From Armatimonadota bacterium (GTDB lineage: Bacteria > Armatimonadota > Fimbriimonadia > Fimbriimonadales > Fimbriimonadaceae), in assembly GCA_022563855.1 (NCBI GenBank), contig JADFMN010000009.1:62001-126000 (forward strand): DNA of 64,000 bases, given 5' to 3'. The notes beneath the pieces were generated by a model. It was given only the letters and a program-made list of their open reading frames with translations, did not search any database and was not told the DNA's origin. Positions 27,470 to 35,295 of this stretch are shown in pieces (within the stretch, counting starts at the first letter, position 1; every line of letters starts with the position of its first letter). The position numbers were made by a program, and so were the translations under genes.

Positions 27470-28153
27470 ATGAAAGTCATTTTGAAGCAAACCGTCCCGA
27501 AAGTAGGGAAGGAGGGGCAAGTCGTCAAAGTCAAGAACGGCTTTGCTCGCAACTTCCTCTTTCCGAGAGGCATGGCGACCGTCGCCGATAAGGCTCAGCT
27601 GAAGGTCTTGGAAGCAAGAAACAAGAAGTTGGAGTCGAAGCTGGCGGAGACGAAGGCTGCTGCTGATGCGATTGCGGAGAAGCTGAGCGGTGGCGAATTG
27701 AGGATCGAGGTTAAATCGGGAATTGGGGCTCGGCTTTTTGGAGCAGTGACCGCGCAAGACTTGGCCGATGCGATCAAGGAGCAGCTGGGTGTCGAGGTCG
27801 AAAAAAAGGCCGTCGGAATTTTACAGCCGATCAAGCAGCTCGGTAGCTTTACGATCGAGATCGACCTTCACCGGCAGGTCGACTGTAAAATCGTCGCCAA
27901 CATCATCGACCCGGTGAAGGAGCAACAAGCGGTAGCCGACGCGGCAGGGCTGGCTGACCAGCTGGCAGAAGATGAAACTGCTGAAGGCGAGTCCGCAGAG
28001 ACGACCTCAGAAGAGGCTGCGCCAGCTGAGACCGAGCCGGCAGAAGACGGAACTGCTGAAGTCGAATCCGCAGATTCGGATTCAGAAGAGGCTGCGCCAG
28101 CGGAGAGCGAGCCAGCAGAAGAACCCAGCCCAGAAGCCGCCAAAGAGTCTTAG
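27470..28153 (+). CDS. rplI: Ribosomal protein L9 with acidic repeat tail
   Basis: Residues 1-148 are a normal L9: MKVILKQTVPKVGKEGQVV, 'VKNGFARNFLFPRGMA', a central helix, and the C-domain with 'LGSFTIEIDLH'. The protein continues for about 79 more residues (227 in total). The tail is Glu/Ala/Pro/Ser-rich and made of two imperfect repeats, each reading roughly TAE-x-ESA...EEAAPAE-x-EPAE. No rpsF, ssb or rpsR is adjacent, unlike the usual operon. It is 15 nt downstream of the MCE gene. Confidence 0.93.
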   Translation: MKVILKQTVPKVGKEGQVVKVKNGFARNFLFPRGMATVADKAQLKVLEARNKKLESKLAETKAAADAIAEKLSGGELRIEVKSGIGARLFGAVTAQDLADAIKEQLGVEVEKKAVGILQPIKQLGSFTIEIDLHRQVDCKIVANIIDPVKEQQAVADAAGLADQLAEDETAEGESAETTSEEAAPAETEPAEDGTAEVESADSDSEEAAPAESEPAEEPSPEAAKES

Positions 28154-28217
28154 GTATTCCCGGCTGTTGAAAACTGACCGAATCGCATCACGGACTTGAA
28201 CAGTCTGAATTCATACC

Positions 28218-29459
28218 GTGCTTGCAGCAATCATTTTTCCGCTATTCGTCGCGTTCGGTCTCGTCCCAGTAGCGGACATGTCCACAGTCCCGACTGTCGC
28301 TGTGGTTGATCGGCTTGCGCACACGCCCGAGCTAGATGGAGTTTTGTCAGCGGACGAATGGGATCAGTTCGAGGCCGATTCCGGGATGCAGTGGGAGCCG
28401 GGCAAGCTGCACTGGTCAGCTGTAGTGCCAAGCGATTTCGACGTTCTGCTGAGCCTCGACCTCAACGCGGACGGCTGGCTGGTCGGAGACGACAACATCG
28501 AGGTGAGGATTTCGCGAACGGCATCCGGCACGATGGTGTCCACCTCCAGGCTGGACGCTACGAACAGGGACGGCCCGGTCTGGATTCCGTCCGCAATACC
28601 AGGCCACTTGATCGAAAGGGCGCAATCTGCCGCCGACTATCACTGGACGCTGGAAGCCTCGATGGACCTGGATCGCAAGCGGTTCATGAGGCAGGGCGAT
28701 ACGATCGGCGTTCGAATCGACGCCGTGCGGAGTGGCGCAAGTCTCGGACCTGCGTATGCGCCGCGGAGACTGGCGTACGTCAACCTCGTTCTCGATCAAG
28801 GGTTAAACGACGCCGACATTTCGTGGAAGGTAGGTGCGCGGTTTCGCGAGGTCGCGCGCGAGGACGGTTTGAAGATGCGGTTCGACCTGCAGCGCAGGGA
28901 CGGCTCCGACGTCGGCGTAGAGAGCGTCGATATACGGTTTGAAGGCGATCGTGGAAGCGACCTCGCCGCGATTTCACGACCGTTCGGACGATTTGACAGC
29001 CGAGGCAAGGCACGACTCGAGTACGAGAGCGCGATAGCCGGCGATGCCAGCACCGGGTACCGGATCCTGAAGGCGGAGCTAAAGCGATCTGATGGCAGCG
29101 TGACCGTCTTGCGCGCCAGTTTCCGCATCAACGACCTTGTCCAATTCGAGGTTTCGATACCACGCCAGGTCACGCAGTCACAGGTTGAACAGGTGGTCAA
29201 AGGGCATGTCTACATCCGGTCAACAGGGACCGGTCGCATCAAAGGTGTGTTCAGCGCACGTTGCGTCGATGGGTGGCAGATCAATCGCGGCGGCAACGAG
29301 GAGTTCTTGATCTTCCATCCGCGTGGCCGACAACGCATCCCGATAGAGATCACGATCCCGGCGTATGCGCTTGGCGCTTACCCGATCAGACTTGAGGCGA
29401 GGATCGGCGAGCGGGTGATCGAACAGATCGCGTACATCGAGGTCGCGGCGAGAGGTTAG
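28218..29459 (+). CDS. Secreted protein with a CBM9/DOMON-like N-terminal domain
   Basis: A 413-residue protein starting at GTG (MLAAIIFPLFVAFGLV...), an export signal. Residues of about 30-190 begin 'PELDGVLSADEWDQFE' and continue with beta-strand blocks ('DNIEVRISRT', 'HWTLEASMDLDRKRF', 'IGVRIDAVRSG'). This is the pattern of carbohydrate-binding family-9-like domains found on many extracellular proteins. The C-terminal half has Ig-like strands ('RIPIEITIPAYALGAYPIRLEARI'), suggesting one or two beta-sandwich domains. No catalytic domain is visible. Confidence 0.65.
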   Translation: MLAAIIFPLFVAFGLVPVADMSTVPTVAVVDRLAHTPELDGVLSADEWDQFEADSGMQWEPGKLHWSAVVPSDFDVLLSLDLNADGWLVGDDNIEVRISRTASGTMVSTSRLDATNRDGPVWIPSAIPGHLIERAQSAADYHWTLEASMDLDRKRFMRQGDTIGVRIDAVRSGASLGPAYAPRRLAYVNLVLDQGLNDADISWKVGARFREVAREDGLKMRFDLQRRDGSDVGVESVDIRFEGDRGSDLAAISRPFGRFDSRGKARLEYESAIAGDASTGYRILKAELKRSDGSVTVLRASFRINDLVQFEVSIPRQVTQSQVEQVVKGHVYIRSTGTGRIKGVFSARCVDGWQINRGGNEEFLIFHPRGRQRIPIEITIPAYALGAYPIRLEARIGERVIEQIAYIEVAARG

Positions 29460-29535
29460 CTCTCCCGAGCTTGGTCGCGGGGTATTCGGTTGGTTGAAGC
29501 GTTAGGAGTTGCTAGCCCGTCCCATCCCATGAGTC

Positions 29536-30318
29536 GTGGCACCTTTCGACAAAGTCATCGTTCCGCTGGTTACGCCGTTCACCGACGACACGGCGACGAT
29601 CAGTGAAGTAAGGCTTGCGCGCGAGATTCGTTTTCACATTGATCGCGGCGCTGCCGGCTTCTTGGTCTGCGGCGAGATCGGTGATTTCACGTCTTTGAGC
29701 GCATCGGAGCGCAAGACTGTGCTTGAGTGGACGATGCGGGACGCGCACGGCCTGCCCGTTTACGTCAACGCAACCGCGCAGACGACCGCCAGCGCAGCGG
29801 ACCTGTGTCAGCATGCTGCCCGGCACGGCGCGCGAGGAGCGGTGGTCGCTGGCCCGCCGACGGGGATCATTCACGCTTCCGAGCTTCGCATGCACTTCGC
29901 GGCAGTGATGAGGCACGGGAACATGCACGTCTCTTTTGTTGGTCCGCCCGGTTTTTTTGAATCCGTATCGGACTCCGCTGGGCCCGTGCTCGAACGGGCG
30001 ACTTCGTTGGCCAAAATGGGAGCGGGCGACTACTGCCTGATGCCCGACGTCCACACGGACGAAGTCGCTTTTGGCGATCTCGTCGCAACGCCGCTCGCAG
30101 TCTTTGGCGCCGACAAGCTGCCGCAACTGATCGACGGATGGGACACGTTCGGGCCGATCTTGATTTCGATGGTTGGTGAAGACGGTCTCAGCCGCTTTGC
30201 GCACGCCGCGCTGTCCGAATCTTCGCTCGACGTAGGCTACTCCCGTGGCCCGGTGCAACCGCTGGGGCCGGAACCTTCGAAGGCACTTGAGAGCATCGTT
30301 GCCGCAATTCAGGCCTAA
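29536..30318 (+). CDS. DapA/NAL-family-like protein lacking key catalytic residues
   Basis: A 260-residue TIM-barrel-like sequence (GTG start, MAPFDKVIVPLVTPFTDD) resembling dihydrodipicolinate synthase / N-acetylneuraminate lyase proteins. The usual GTTGE substrate loop reads GEIGD; the YN-x-P tyrosine block is replaced by SFVGPPGFFES; and no lysine is found where the Schiff-base Lys is expected (MGAGDYCLMPDVH). It is about 30 residues shorter than typical DapA. It is therefore probably not an ordinary aldolase. Its stop interlocks with the convergent gene (CTAA at 30315-30318). Confidence 0.7.
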   Translation: MAPFDKVIVPLVTPFTDDTATISEVRLAREIRFHIDRGAAGFLVCGEIGDFTSLSASERKTVLEWTMRDAHGLPVYVNATAQTTASAADLCQHAARHGARGAVVAGPPTGIIHASELRMHFAAVMRHGNMHVSFVGPPGFFESVSDSAGPVLERATSLAKMGAGDYCLMPDVHTDEVAFGDLVATPLAVFGADKLPQLIDGWDTFGPILISMVGEDGLSRFAHAALSESSLDVGYSRGPVQPLGPEPSKALESIVAAIQA

Positions 30319-31160
30319 CCGGGCTGGCGCTGCCGCCTCACGGCTACCTGTGCAAACGGGTCGTCGTCGCGCGGCTCCATGAGGAACTTATCGCCGTACG
30401 CTTCGTACTCATACGGCCCGTCGGTCTCCGGCGAAGCGAAAATTGCGTGAGACATATTCCGCAACAGGTCCGTGATCAGAACCTGTTGATCGGCCTCGGT
30501 CGGGTCGGTGCGGAGTTCGCGTCGCCCCACCTTGCGCAAGCCGCGCGTTTCGGCGAATCCGAGCCCCTCTTCTTCGTGGCGCCAAATCACCCGGACGTGA
30601 AAATCCGGGCGCTCCGCGTCACCGTTCGCCTCGAGACGGGATGTCAGCTCGGATGAGGTCATCAGCTCCTCCGCCATCCGGTCGTAAACCACGAGTCCGT
30701 CAACCAGGTGGCACACGGCGTCGGCGAGGTGCGGCATGAACTGTAAATGTCGCAAGTCCTTGAGCACCACCACAGACGCGTATCTGAGCTTGATCATCGA
30801 CGTCGTTTCTGGTAGACGCTCCAGGACTTCAGCGCTTGGTACGGCGGCCTGCTCGAACAGGTCCGGTCGGAAAACGTGCGGGTTCTTGGTGCGCAGGGCA
30901 AGGCCCATGTGCAACCGGACGTCGCTCATGACCAAGCCTTCGCGCGTTGTGATGCACGGCCCGCCATCGCGCAAGTACGGGTTCTCGGTGATCAGGCGCG
31001 TCATGATCGCCTTCTGGTCGGGCAGTTTTTCAGCGGTGCTGTAGATCCAGTATTCGCAGATCGCTTCGTAGCCGCTTTTTCGGCGGGCCGTCACTAGGCG
31101 GGCGGCTAAGATAGCAATGCCCAATCCGACAAGGACGATCGGAATCCACAGGCCACCCAT
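30315..31160 (-). CDS. Membrane-anchored protein of unknown function
   Basis: A 281-residue protein with one N-terminal transmembrane helix (MGGLWIPIVLVGLGIAILAARLV) and a large soluble domain, presumably cytoplasmic or periplasmic. Visible blocks such as 'RDGGPCITTREGLVMSDVRLHMGLALR' and 'LVVYDRMAEELMTSSELTS' match no family I recognise. Its ATG lies one base from the stop of the upstream small zinc-ribbon gene, so the pair is cotranscribed. Confidence 0.6.
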   Translation of the reverse strand: MGGLWIPIVLVGLGIAILAARLVTARRKSGYEAICEYWIYSTAEKLPDQKAIMTRLITENPYLRDGGPCITTREGLVMSDVRLHMGLALRTKNPHVFRPDLFEQAAVPSAEVLERLPETTSMIKLRYASVVVLKDLRHLQFMPHLADAVCHLVDGLVVYDRMAEELMTSSELTSRLEANGDAERPDFHVRVIWRHEEEGLGFAETRGLRKVGRRELRTDPTEADQQVLITDLLRNMSHAIFASPETDGPYEYEAYGDKFLMEPRDDDPFAQVAVRRQRQPG

Positions 31161-31161
31161 G

Positions 31162-31377
31162 CTAAGGTCCGACTCCCGCTAGCCACCGCTCGGCCAAACG
31201 CAGCTCTTCGTCATTCAAGAGCGCATGGCACAGATCGCACAGCGCCGCCTCGTTCACGCCCTTGGCGCGGCACAACAGGCAGGCGTTCTCTCGCCGCGCC
31301 TTCTTGACGAGGCGCTTTTGCGTGAGCGTCCACCGGAGCTGGTGGCGAGGGATGCCTTGCGCGTTGATTCGGTCCAC
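31162..31377 (-). CDS. Small CxxC/CxxC zinc-ribbon-like protein
   Basis: A 71-residue basic protein with two CxxC knuckles, CLLC and CDLC, 13 residues apart, preceded by a Lys/Arg-rich stretch (TQKRLVKKARRENA). The spacing suggests one bound zinc. The C-terminus is helical and acidic-basic mixed (EELRLAERWLAG). The function is unknown. It is directly upstream of, and nearly fused to, the membrane-anchored gene. It may be an adaptor for that protein. Confidence 0.6.
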   Translation of the reverse strand: MDRINAQGIPRHQLRWTLTQKRLVKKARRENACLLCRAKGVNEAALCDLCHALLNDEELRLAERWLAGVGP

Positions 31378-31399
31378 TGCGCCGATTCTACCAATGTTG

Positions 31400-32458
31400 C
31401 TAGCTCTCCCAAGCTTCGATCACGGCATTCATCAGCGCGCCGACGTCATGTCCGCCCGTGTTCGTCATCACGCAGTACACCAGGCCCGTCTTGCGATCGA
31501 CGTAAAGGTACGTGCGCGAGCCCTGCTGTGAACCGCCGTGAACCGGGTTGCCTTCGCCCGTCAGCGCCCAGCCCAGGCCGCGCCCTGTGTCGAAACCGCC
31601 GAAGAACTGGGCCGACCACATGAAGTCGACCGTCACCTTCTTCAAGAGTTTATTGTGCAAAACAGCGTCGCCGAATCGCGCCAGGTCGATCGGGCTCGAT
31701 TCCATCCCACCGCCTGCGTACTTCCAGCTGTTGTCTTCAACGCGGATCGGTAGTTGCCCAACCCCATTGCGGTCCTTCCCATACAGCTGGGATCTGTGCT
31801 TGTTCTCGATCTCTCGCTTCTCAAGCCGCAGCGAGCCGAGGCTAGCTCTCTCAAACACGTTGACCGTCAAGTACTCTTCGAACGTCATGCCGGACGCACC
31901 TTCGATCATCAGAGCGACTAGGGTGAAAGCGTGTGTGCTGTAGCGGTACCTCGTGCCAGGTTCGTACAGAAGGTCGTCGTCAGCAAATTTCTTGATTGCG
32001 TCGGACGTCTTATCAATCCGCTCGATACCGTTGTCCTGACGAGTTACGAGATAGTGCCGAATGCCCGCCGTGTGGGTGAGCAGATGGCGCAAAGTGAACG
32101 TGTACTCCTTCGTGGGAAATGCAGGGGCGTATCTTTGCGCATGTGCGAAAAGCGACATCTTCCCGCTTTCGACAAGCTGCAGGGCCGCGATTGTCGTCAC
32201 CGGTTTGCTGATAGACGCAAGTCGGTATACGGTGTCGCCCGTTGCTTCGATCTTTGCGTCCCGGTCTTGCCAGCCGAACCCGTCTGCGAACAGCACTTTG
32301 CCGTCCTTCACAATCGCTACTGAACCGCCGACAACCCCATTGTCGGCCATGTGCTTTTCAAAGGCTTCGCGGACGTCGGCGCCGTCGGCGAGGACGGCGC
32401 TTGAGATGCTCAGGATCCAAATGCAGACGGCGAAGAGGTGCGCGAATCGTGTCGTCAT
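31400..32458 (-). CDS. Secreted serine hydrolase (class C beta-lactamase / penicillin-binding fold)
   Basis: A 352-residue protein with a signal peptide (MTTRFAHLFAVCIWILSIS...A). The S-x-x-K catalytic motif is SISKPVTT, the Tyr motif is 'RYRYSTHAFTLVA' and a C-terminal HGG block is present ('NPVHGGSQQGS'), typical of the beta-lactamase-related serine hydrolases (esterases, D-aminopeptidases). Beta-lactam resistance should not be inferred. It diverges from xth across a 35-bp gap containing a palindrome. Confidence 0.88.
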   Translation of the reverse strand: MTTRFAHLFAVCIWILSISSAVLADGADVREAFEKHMADNGVVGGSVAIVKDGKVLFADGFGWQDRDAKIEATGDTVYRLASISKPVTTIAALQLVESGKMSLFAHAQRYAPAFPTKEYTFTLRHLLTHTAGIRHYLVTRQDNGIERIDKTSDAIKKFADDDLLYEPGTRYRYSTHAFTLVALMIEGASGMTFEEYLTVNVFERASLGSLRLEKREIENKHRSQLYGKDRNGVGQLPIRVEDNSWKYAGGGMESSPIDLARFGDAVLHNKLLKKVTVDFMWSAQFFGGFDTGRGLGWALTGEGNPVHGGSQQGSRTYLYVDRKTGLVYCVMTNTGGHDVGALMNAVIEAWES

Positions 32459-32464
32459 TGGCGA

Positions 32465-32486
32465 AGGTTACCCACAGTGGTAACCT
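32465..32486. promoter_or_regulatory. Palindrome in the divergent serine-hydrolase/xth gap
   Basis: AGGTTACC (32465-32472) and GGTAACCT (32479-32486) are perfect reverse complements around 6 bases. The 35-bp space between two divergent start codons is almost filled by it. The symmetry and position suggest a regulator-binding site. It is too close to both starts for a normal -35/-10 on either side, so it may instead be a leader hairpin. Confidence 0.5.
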
Positions 32487-32493
32487 CGGTTGC

Positions 32494-33270
32494 ATGAAGA
32501 TCGCGACGTTCAACGTGAACTCAGTCCGTGCGCGGCTGCCCGTCGTGCTGGACTGGCTGCGGTACCACGACCCCGACGTGCTGGCTTTGCAAGAGACCAA
32601 GGTGCCGGACGACGGATTTCCTGTGAAGGAGTTCGAGGAGCTTGGCTACCAGGTCGCGATGCACGGGCAGAAGAGCTACAACGGCGTCGCGATCATCAGT
32701 AAGGAGAAGGCGAAGGACGTACAGTTCGGCCTCGGCGACGAACAGCTCGACGAGGAGTGCCGGGTCATCCGCGCGACGTTCGACGGCGTCACGGTGATCA
32801 ACACGTACGTGCCGAACGGCAACGAGGTCAACAGCGAGAAGTGGGGATTCAAGATGCGGTGGCTCGACTGTTTTGCCGAGTTTTCTAAGGACTTTGCTAA
32901 GAGCAGCGAGCGTGCGATCTGGCTCGGCGACATCAACGTCGCCCCGACCCCGGGAGACGTTTACGATTCAGAGCGAATGGCGGGCGGGGTCGCGCACCAC
33001 CCGGACGAGTTCAAGCGTCTCAAGAAGATCGTCAAGACCGGGTGGAGCGACTGCTTTCTTGAGTTCTGCACCGCGCCGGGGCAGTACACGTTCTGGGATT
33101 TTCGCGTGCCAAACTCGGTCGGCCTGAACGCCGGATGGCGGCTCGATCACATCTACTGCACCGAGTCGATGCGCGAAAAGTGCCAGCGGTGCTGGGTGGA
33201 CAAAACCCCCCGGGAGGAAGAAAAACCGAGCGATCACACTCCGGTCGTCGCAGAGTTTGATACCATGTAG
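32494..33270 (+). CDS. xth: Exodeoxyribonuclease III
   Basis: A 258-residue AP endonuclease / 3'-5' exonuclease. Motifs: MKIATFNVNSVRARLPVV, 'LALQETKVPDDGFP', 'WLGDINVAP', 'WRLDHIYCTE' and SDHTPVVAEF, covering the metal site and catalytic Asp/His. The ATG at 32494 starts the conserved fold; upstream codons in the same frame are the shadow of the opposite gene. Its stop TAG ends at 33270, the first base of the GTG of the next gene, so these two are translationally coupled. Confidence 0.95.
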   Translation: MKIATFNVNSVRARLPVVLDWLRYHDPDVLALQETKVPDDGFPVKEFEELGYQVAMHGQKSYNGVAIISKEKAKDVQFGLGDEQLDEECRVIRATFDGVTVINTYVPNGNEVNSEKWGFKMRWLDCFAEFSKDFAKSSERAIWLGDINVAPTPGDVYDSERMAGGVAHHPDEFKRLKKIVKTGWSDCFLEFCTAPGQYTFWDFRVPNSVGLNAGWRLDHIYCTESMREKCQRCWVDKTPREEEKPSDHTPVVAEFDTM

Positions 33271-34040
33271 TGGTGTTACTCTGCTTAGCTTTGCTTGCAG
33301 TTCAGGACAAACCGGTGTTCGCCGACGGGTTCGAGAGCGGTTCGCTCGACGACTGGAGCGATCGCCGTGGCACGATTGTTTTCGACACGACGGAAAAGTA
33401 CGAGGGCGAGTACAGCCTGCGGTTCGAGGCGCGTCGGGGGAAGGGCACGGGCGCGAAGATCGTCCGCTGGTTCATGCCTGGGTACGACGAGATTTACATC
33501 CGGTGGGAGGTGAAGTTCAACAGCGACTTCGACCAGGGCCGGGGGATGCACCTCAGCTGGGTCGCAGGCAACCGCACGGACAACAAGTACTCGGCGTTCG
33601 GAAAAACTGGCAGGCGCCCGACCGGCACGGATTTCTTCTTGACCAAGCTCGAACCGTGGAAGGTCGCCGGGAAGTACTACGCGCCGGGTGCGCTCTCCTT
33701 CTTCTCCTACTGGCCGGACATGGCGACGGGTGCTCTCGGCGACTACGGCAACCTCCTGATGCCGAAGAACCCCGCCCGGGTTCCGCGGGGGCGGTGGGTC
33801 GGGATGTCGATGATGATCAAGCTGAATACGCCTGGCCAGTACGACGGAGAGCAGGCGTTTTGGATGGACGGTCGCCTCCGTGGGCGTTGGGAGAACATGC
33901 GCTTCCGCGATACGCTCGATCTGAAGCTCAACTCGTTCACGCTGGAGCTTTATATCCACGAAAACGCGAAGCGGAACGTGCTGTGGTACGACGACGTCGT
34001 GATCAGCACCGAGCCGTTCTCTTGGATGACGGACGGTTGA
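33270..34040 (+). CDS. Secreted concanavalin-A-like / polysaccharide-lyase-like protein (paralogue A)
   Basis: A 256-residue protein with a short signal peptide (GTG start, VVLLCLALLAVQ). It begins PVFADGFESGSLDDW and has blocks 'YDEIYIRWEVKF', 'FDQGRGMHLSWVAGNRTDNK', 'YWPDM', 'IKLNTPGQYDGEQAFWMDG' and 'VLWYDDVVIS'. This is an all-beta jelly-roll pattern seen in heparin-lyase-like and LamG-like secreted proteins. A close paralogue lies at 53511-54281. No catalytic residues can be asserted. It is coupled to xth by a 1-nt overlap, probably by chance of gene order. Confidence 0.7.
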   Translation: MVLLCLALLAVQDKPVFADGFESGSLDDWSDRRGTIVFDTTEKYEGEYSLRFEARRGKGTGAKIVRWFMPGYDEIYIRWEVKFNSDFDQGRGMHLSWVAGNRTDNKYSAFGKTGRRPTGTDFFLTKLEPWKVAGKYYAPGALSFFSYWPDMATGALGDYGNLLMPKNPARVPRGRWVGMSMMIKLNTPGQYDGEQAFWMDGRLRGRWENMRFRDTLDLKLNSFTLELYIHENAKRNVLWYDDVVISTEPFSWMTDG

Positions 34041-34058
34041 GAACCGCGTCGTGAATGT

Positions 34059-34091
34059 TGAGCGAGCCACGCTGACTGCGCGGCTCGCTCA
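34059..34091. terminator. Hairpin between convergent genes
   Basis: TGAGCGAGCC (34059-34068) pairs perfectly with GGCTCGCTCA (34082-34091) around a 13-nt loop. It lies between the ends of two convergent genes and can serve both directions. No long U-run follows on either strand. Confidence 0.6.
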
Positions 34092-34114
34092 GATTCTCGT
34101 ACGACGTTCAGAGA

Positions 34115-34759
34115 CTACTTGCCAGCCGAGATGTCGCCCATGCCTTTGACTTCCGGCGTGACGGTTGCCGGATCGCCGAAGTACGTGACGTCGCCGAAGC
34201 CCTGCACCGTCGCTGTGAGCGACTCGCTCGCATAAACGTCCACGTCGCCCGCGCCTCGCACGGTGACTGTTGCGTCTTTCGCGATCAGGTCCTTCGCATC
34301 AACGTCGCCTGCGCCGCTGACAGAGATCGTCGCTGTGTCAACTTCGCCGGAAACTTCGACATCGCCGGCGCCACGAACGGTCAGCTCGAAGCTCTCACCT
34401 GCAACGCCCTCGATGACCACGTCGCCCGCACCGCTCAGCGTGAACGCCGAGATCGCTGGCATCGTGATCCAAATCTCGATGCTTCCTGTCGTGAAAAGAC
34501 CCGTCGAATCTTCGCTGATCGTCAGGGTTCCGTCCTCGACGACCGTCGTGAGGTTCTCCAGCCGATCCTTCGGCCCCTCGATCTTCAAGTAGTAGTCGTC
34601 GCCGACCGTGACGTGGACGTCCGCAGCGCCTATCAATTCGATCGACGTGTACTCATCCACTGTCCGCTCGACTGTCTGCGCATGCGCCGAGACGTGCATG
34701 CATCCTCCTGCCATCACTCCACCAACTGCCATCGCGCTAATCTGTGCAATTCTATTCAT
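34115..34759 (-). CDS. DUF2807 (GIN-domain) secreted protein
   Basis: 214 residues starting MNRIAQISAMAVGGVMAGGCMH, an export signal with a possible but weak lipobox before Cys. The rest is a right-handed beta repeat of the auto-transporter-adhesin-head GIN type: 'SIELIGAADVHVTVGDD', then recurring 'GAGDV' turns (SGAGDVVIEG, RGAGDVEVSG, SGAGDVDAKD, RGAGDVDVYA). The regular GAGD repeats mark successive coils. Function unknown in this family. The longer open frame upstream runs into an intergenic repeat and was rejected. Confidence 0.88.
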   Translation of the reverse strand: MNRIAQISAMAVGGVMAGGCMHVSAHAQTVERTVDEYTSIELIGAADVHVTVGDDYYLKIEGPKDRLENLTTVVEDGTLTISEDSTGLFTTGSIEIWITMPAISAFTLSGAGDVVIEGVAGESFELTVRGAGDVEVSGEVDTATISVSGAGDVDAKDLIAKDATVTVRGAGDVDVYASESLTATVQGFGDVTYFGDPATVTPEVKGMGDISAGK

Positions 34760-35295
34760 GGTTCCACCCACGGTACCGATTCGAGATACGGCGTGGGTTG
34801 GTTGCGAGGTTCCAGCGAAAATGGGTCGGCGGTTAGGGCCAAGGGCCTGGGGTCTAGGGTCAAAACGAACTTGAAACAATCCCTCTCCCGCTCTCCTCGA
34901 TGTCGTCTTTCGATGAGCGTTATGAGTGGGAGAGGCAGGGTGAGGGCAGCGCAGGGCGAGGAATTGGCCCTCACCCAACCTCTCCCGCCCACGTGGTCAA
35001 GCTGCAAATGGAACGTCGTAGGTCGGGAGAGGGGTTGCATGCAACTGGTTGCAAAACGAATTCGCCCGGGATGTGCGAGATTTGGGGGTTCGGAAGCTGG
35101 GAGGTTCGGGTTTGTTCGGACTTGTTCGTAACTTGTTACTCAAGCCTAGACCCTTGACCCTCGCCCCTCACCCATCCACGTCGAACTCTCCACTGGAGAC
35201 TTCTTTGGCGGACCCTCCTCTCCCCAGTCCTTCGTTGCTTCGACAAGCTCAGCACAGGCTTAGCTCAGGATGACGGGGAGAGGGTGGATCGATCT
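34760..35295. repeat. Repeat-dense intergenic region
   Basis: More than 500 bases without a supported gene. Units seen: a pair of 'CCCTCTCCC...GGGAGAGG' elements around 34873-34945 and 34970-35035; a 'GTTCGGGTTTGTTCGGACTTGTTCG' run at 35105-35130 (the TTCGG family that also invades prpD); and a 'CCTCTCCCCAGTCCTTCG...AGCTCAGGATGACGGGGAGAGGG' copy at 35217-35285. In that last copy the middle carries an extra duplicated 'GCTTCGACAAGCTCAGCACAGGCTTA' stretch, longer than the copies near 1.8 and 2.4 kb. Confidence 0.75.
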
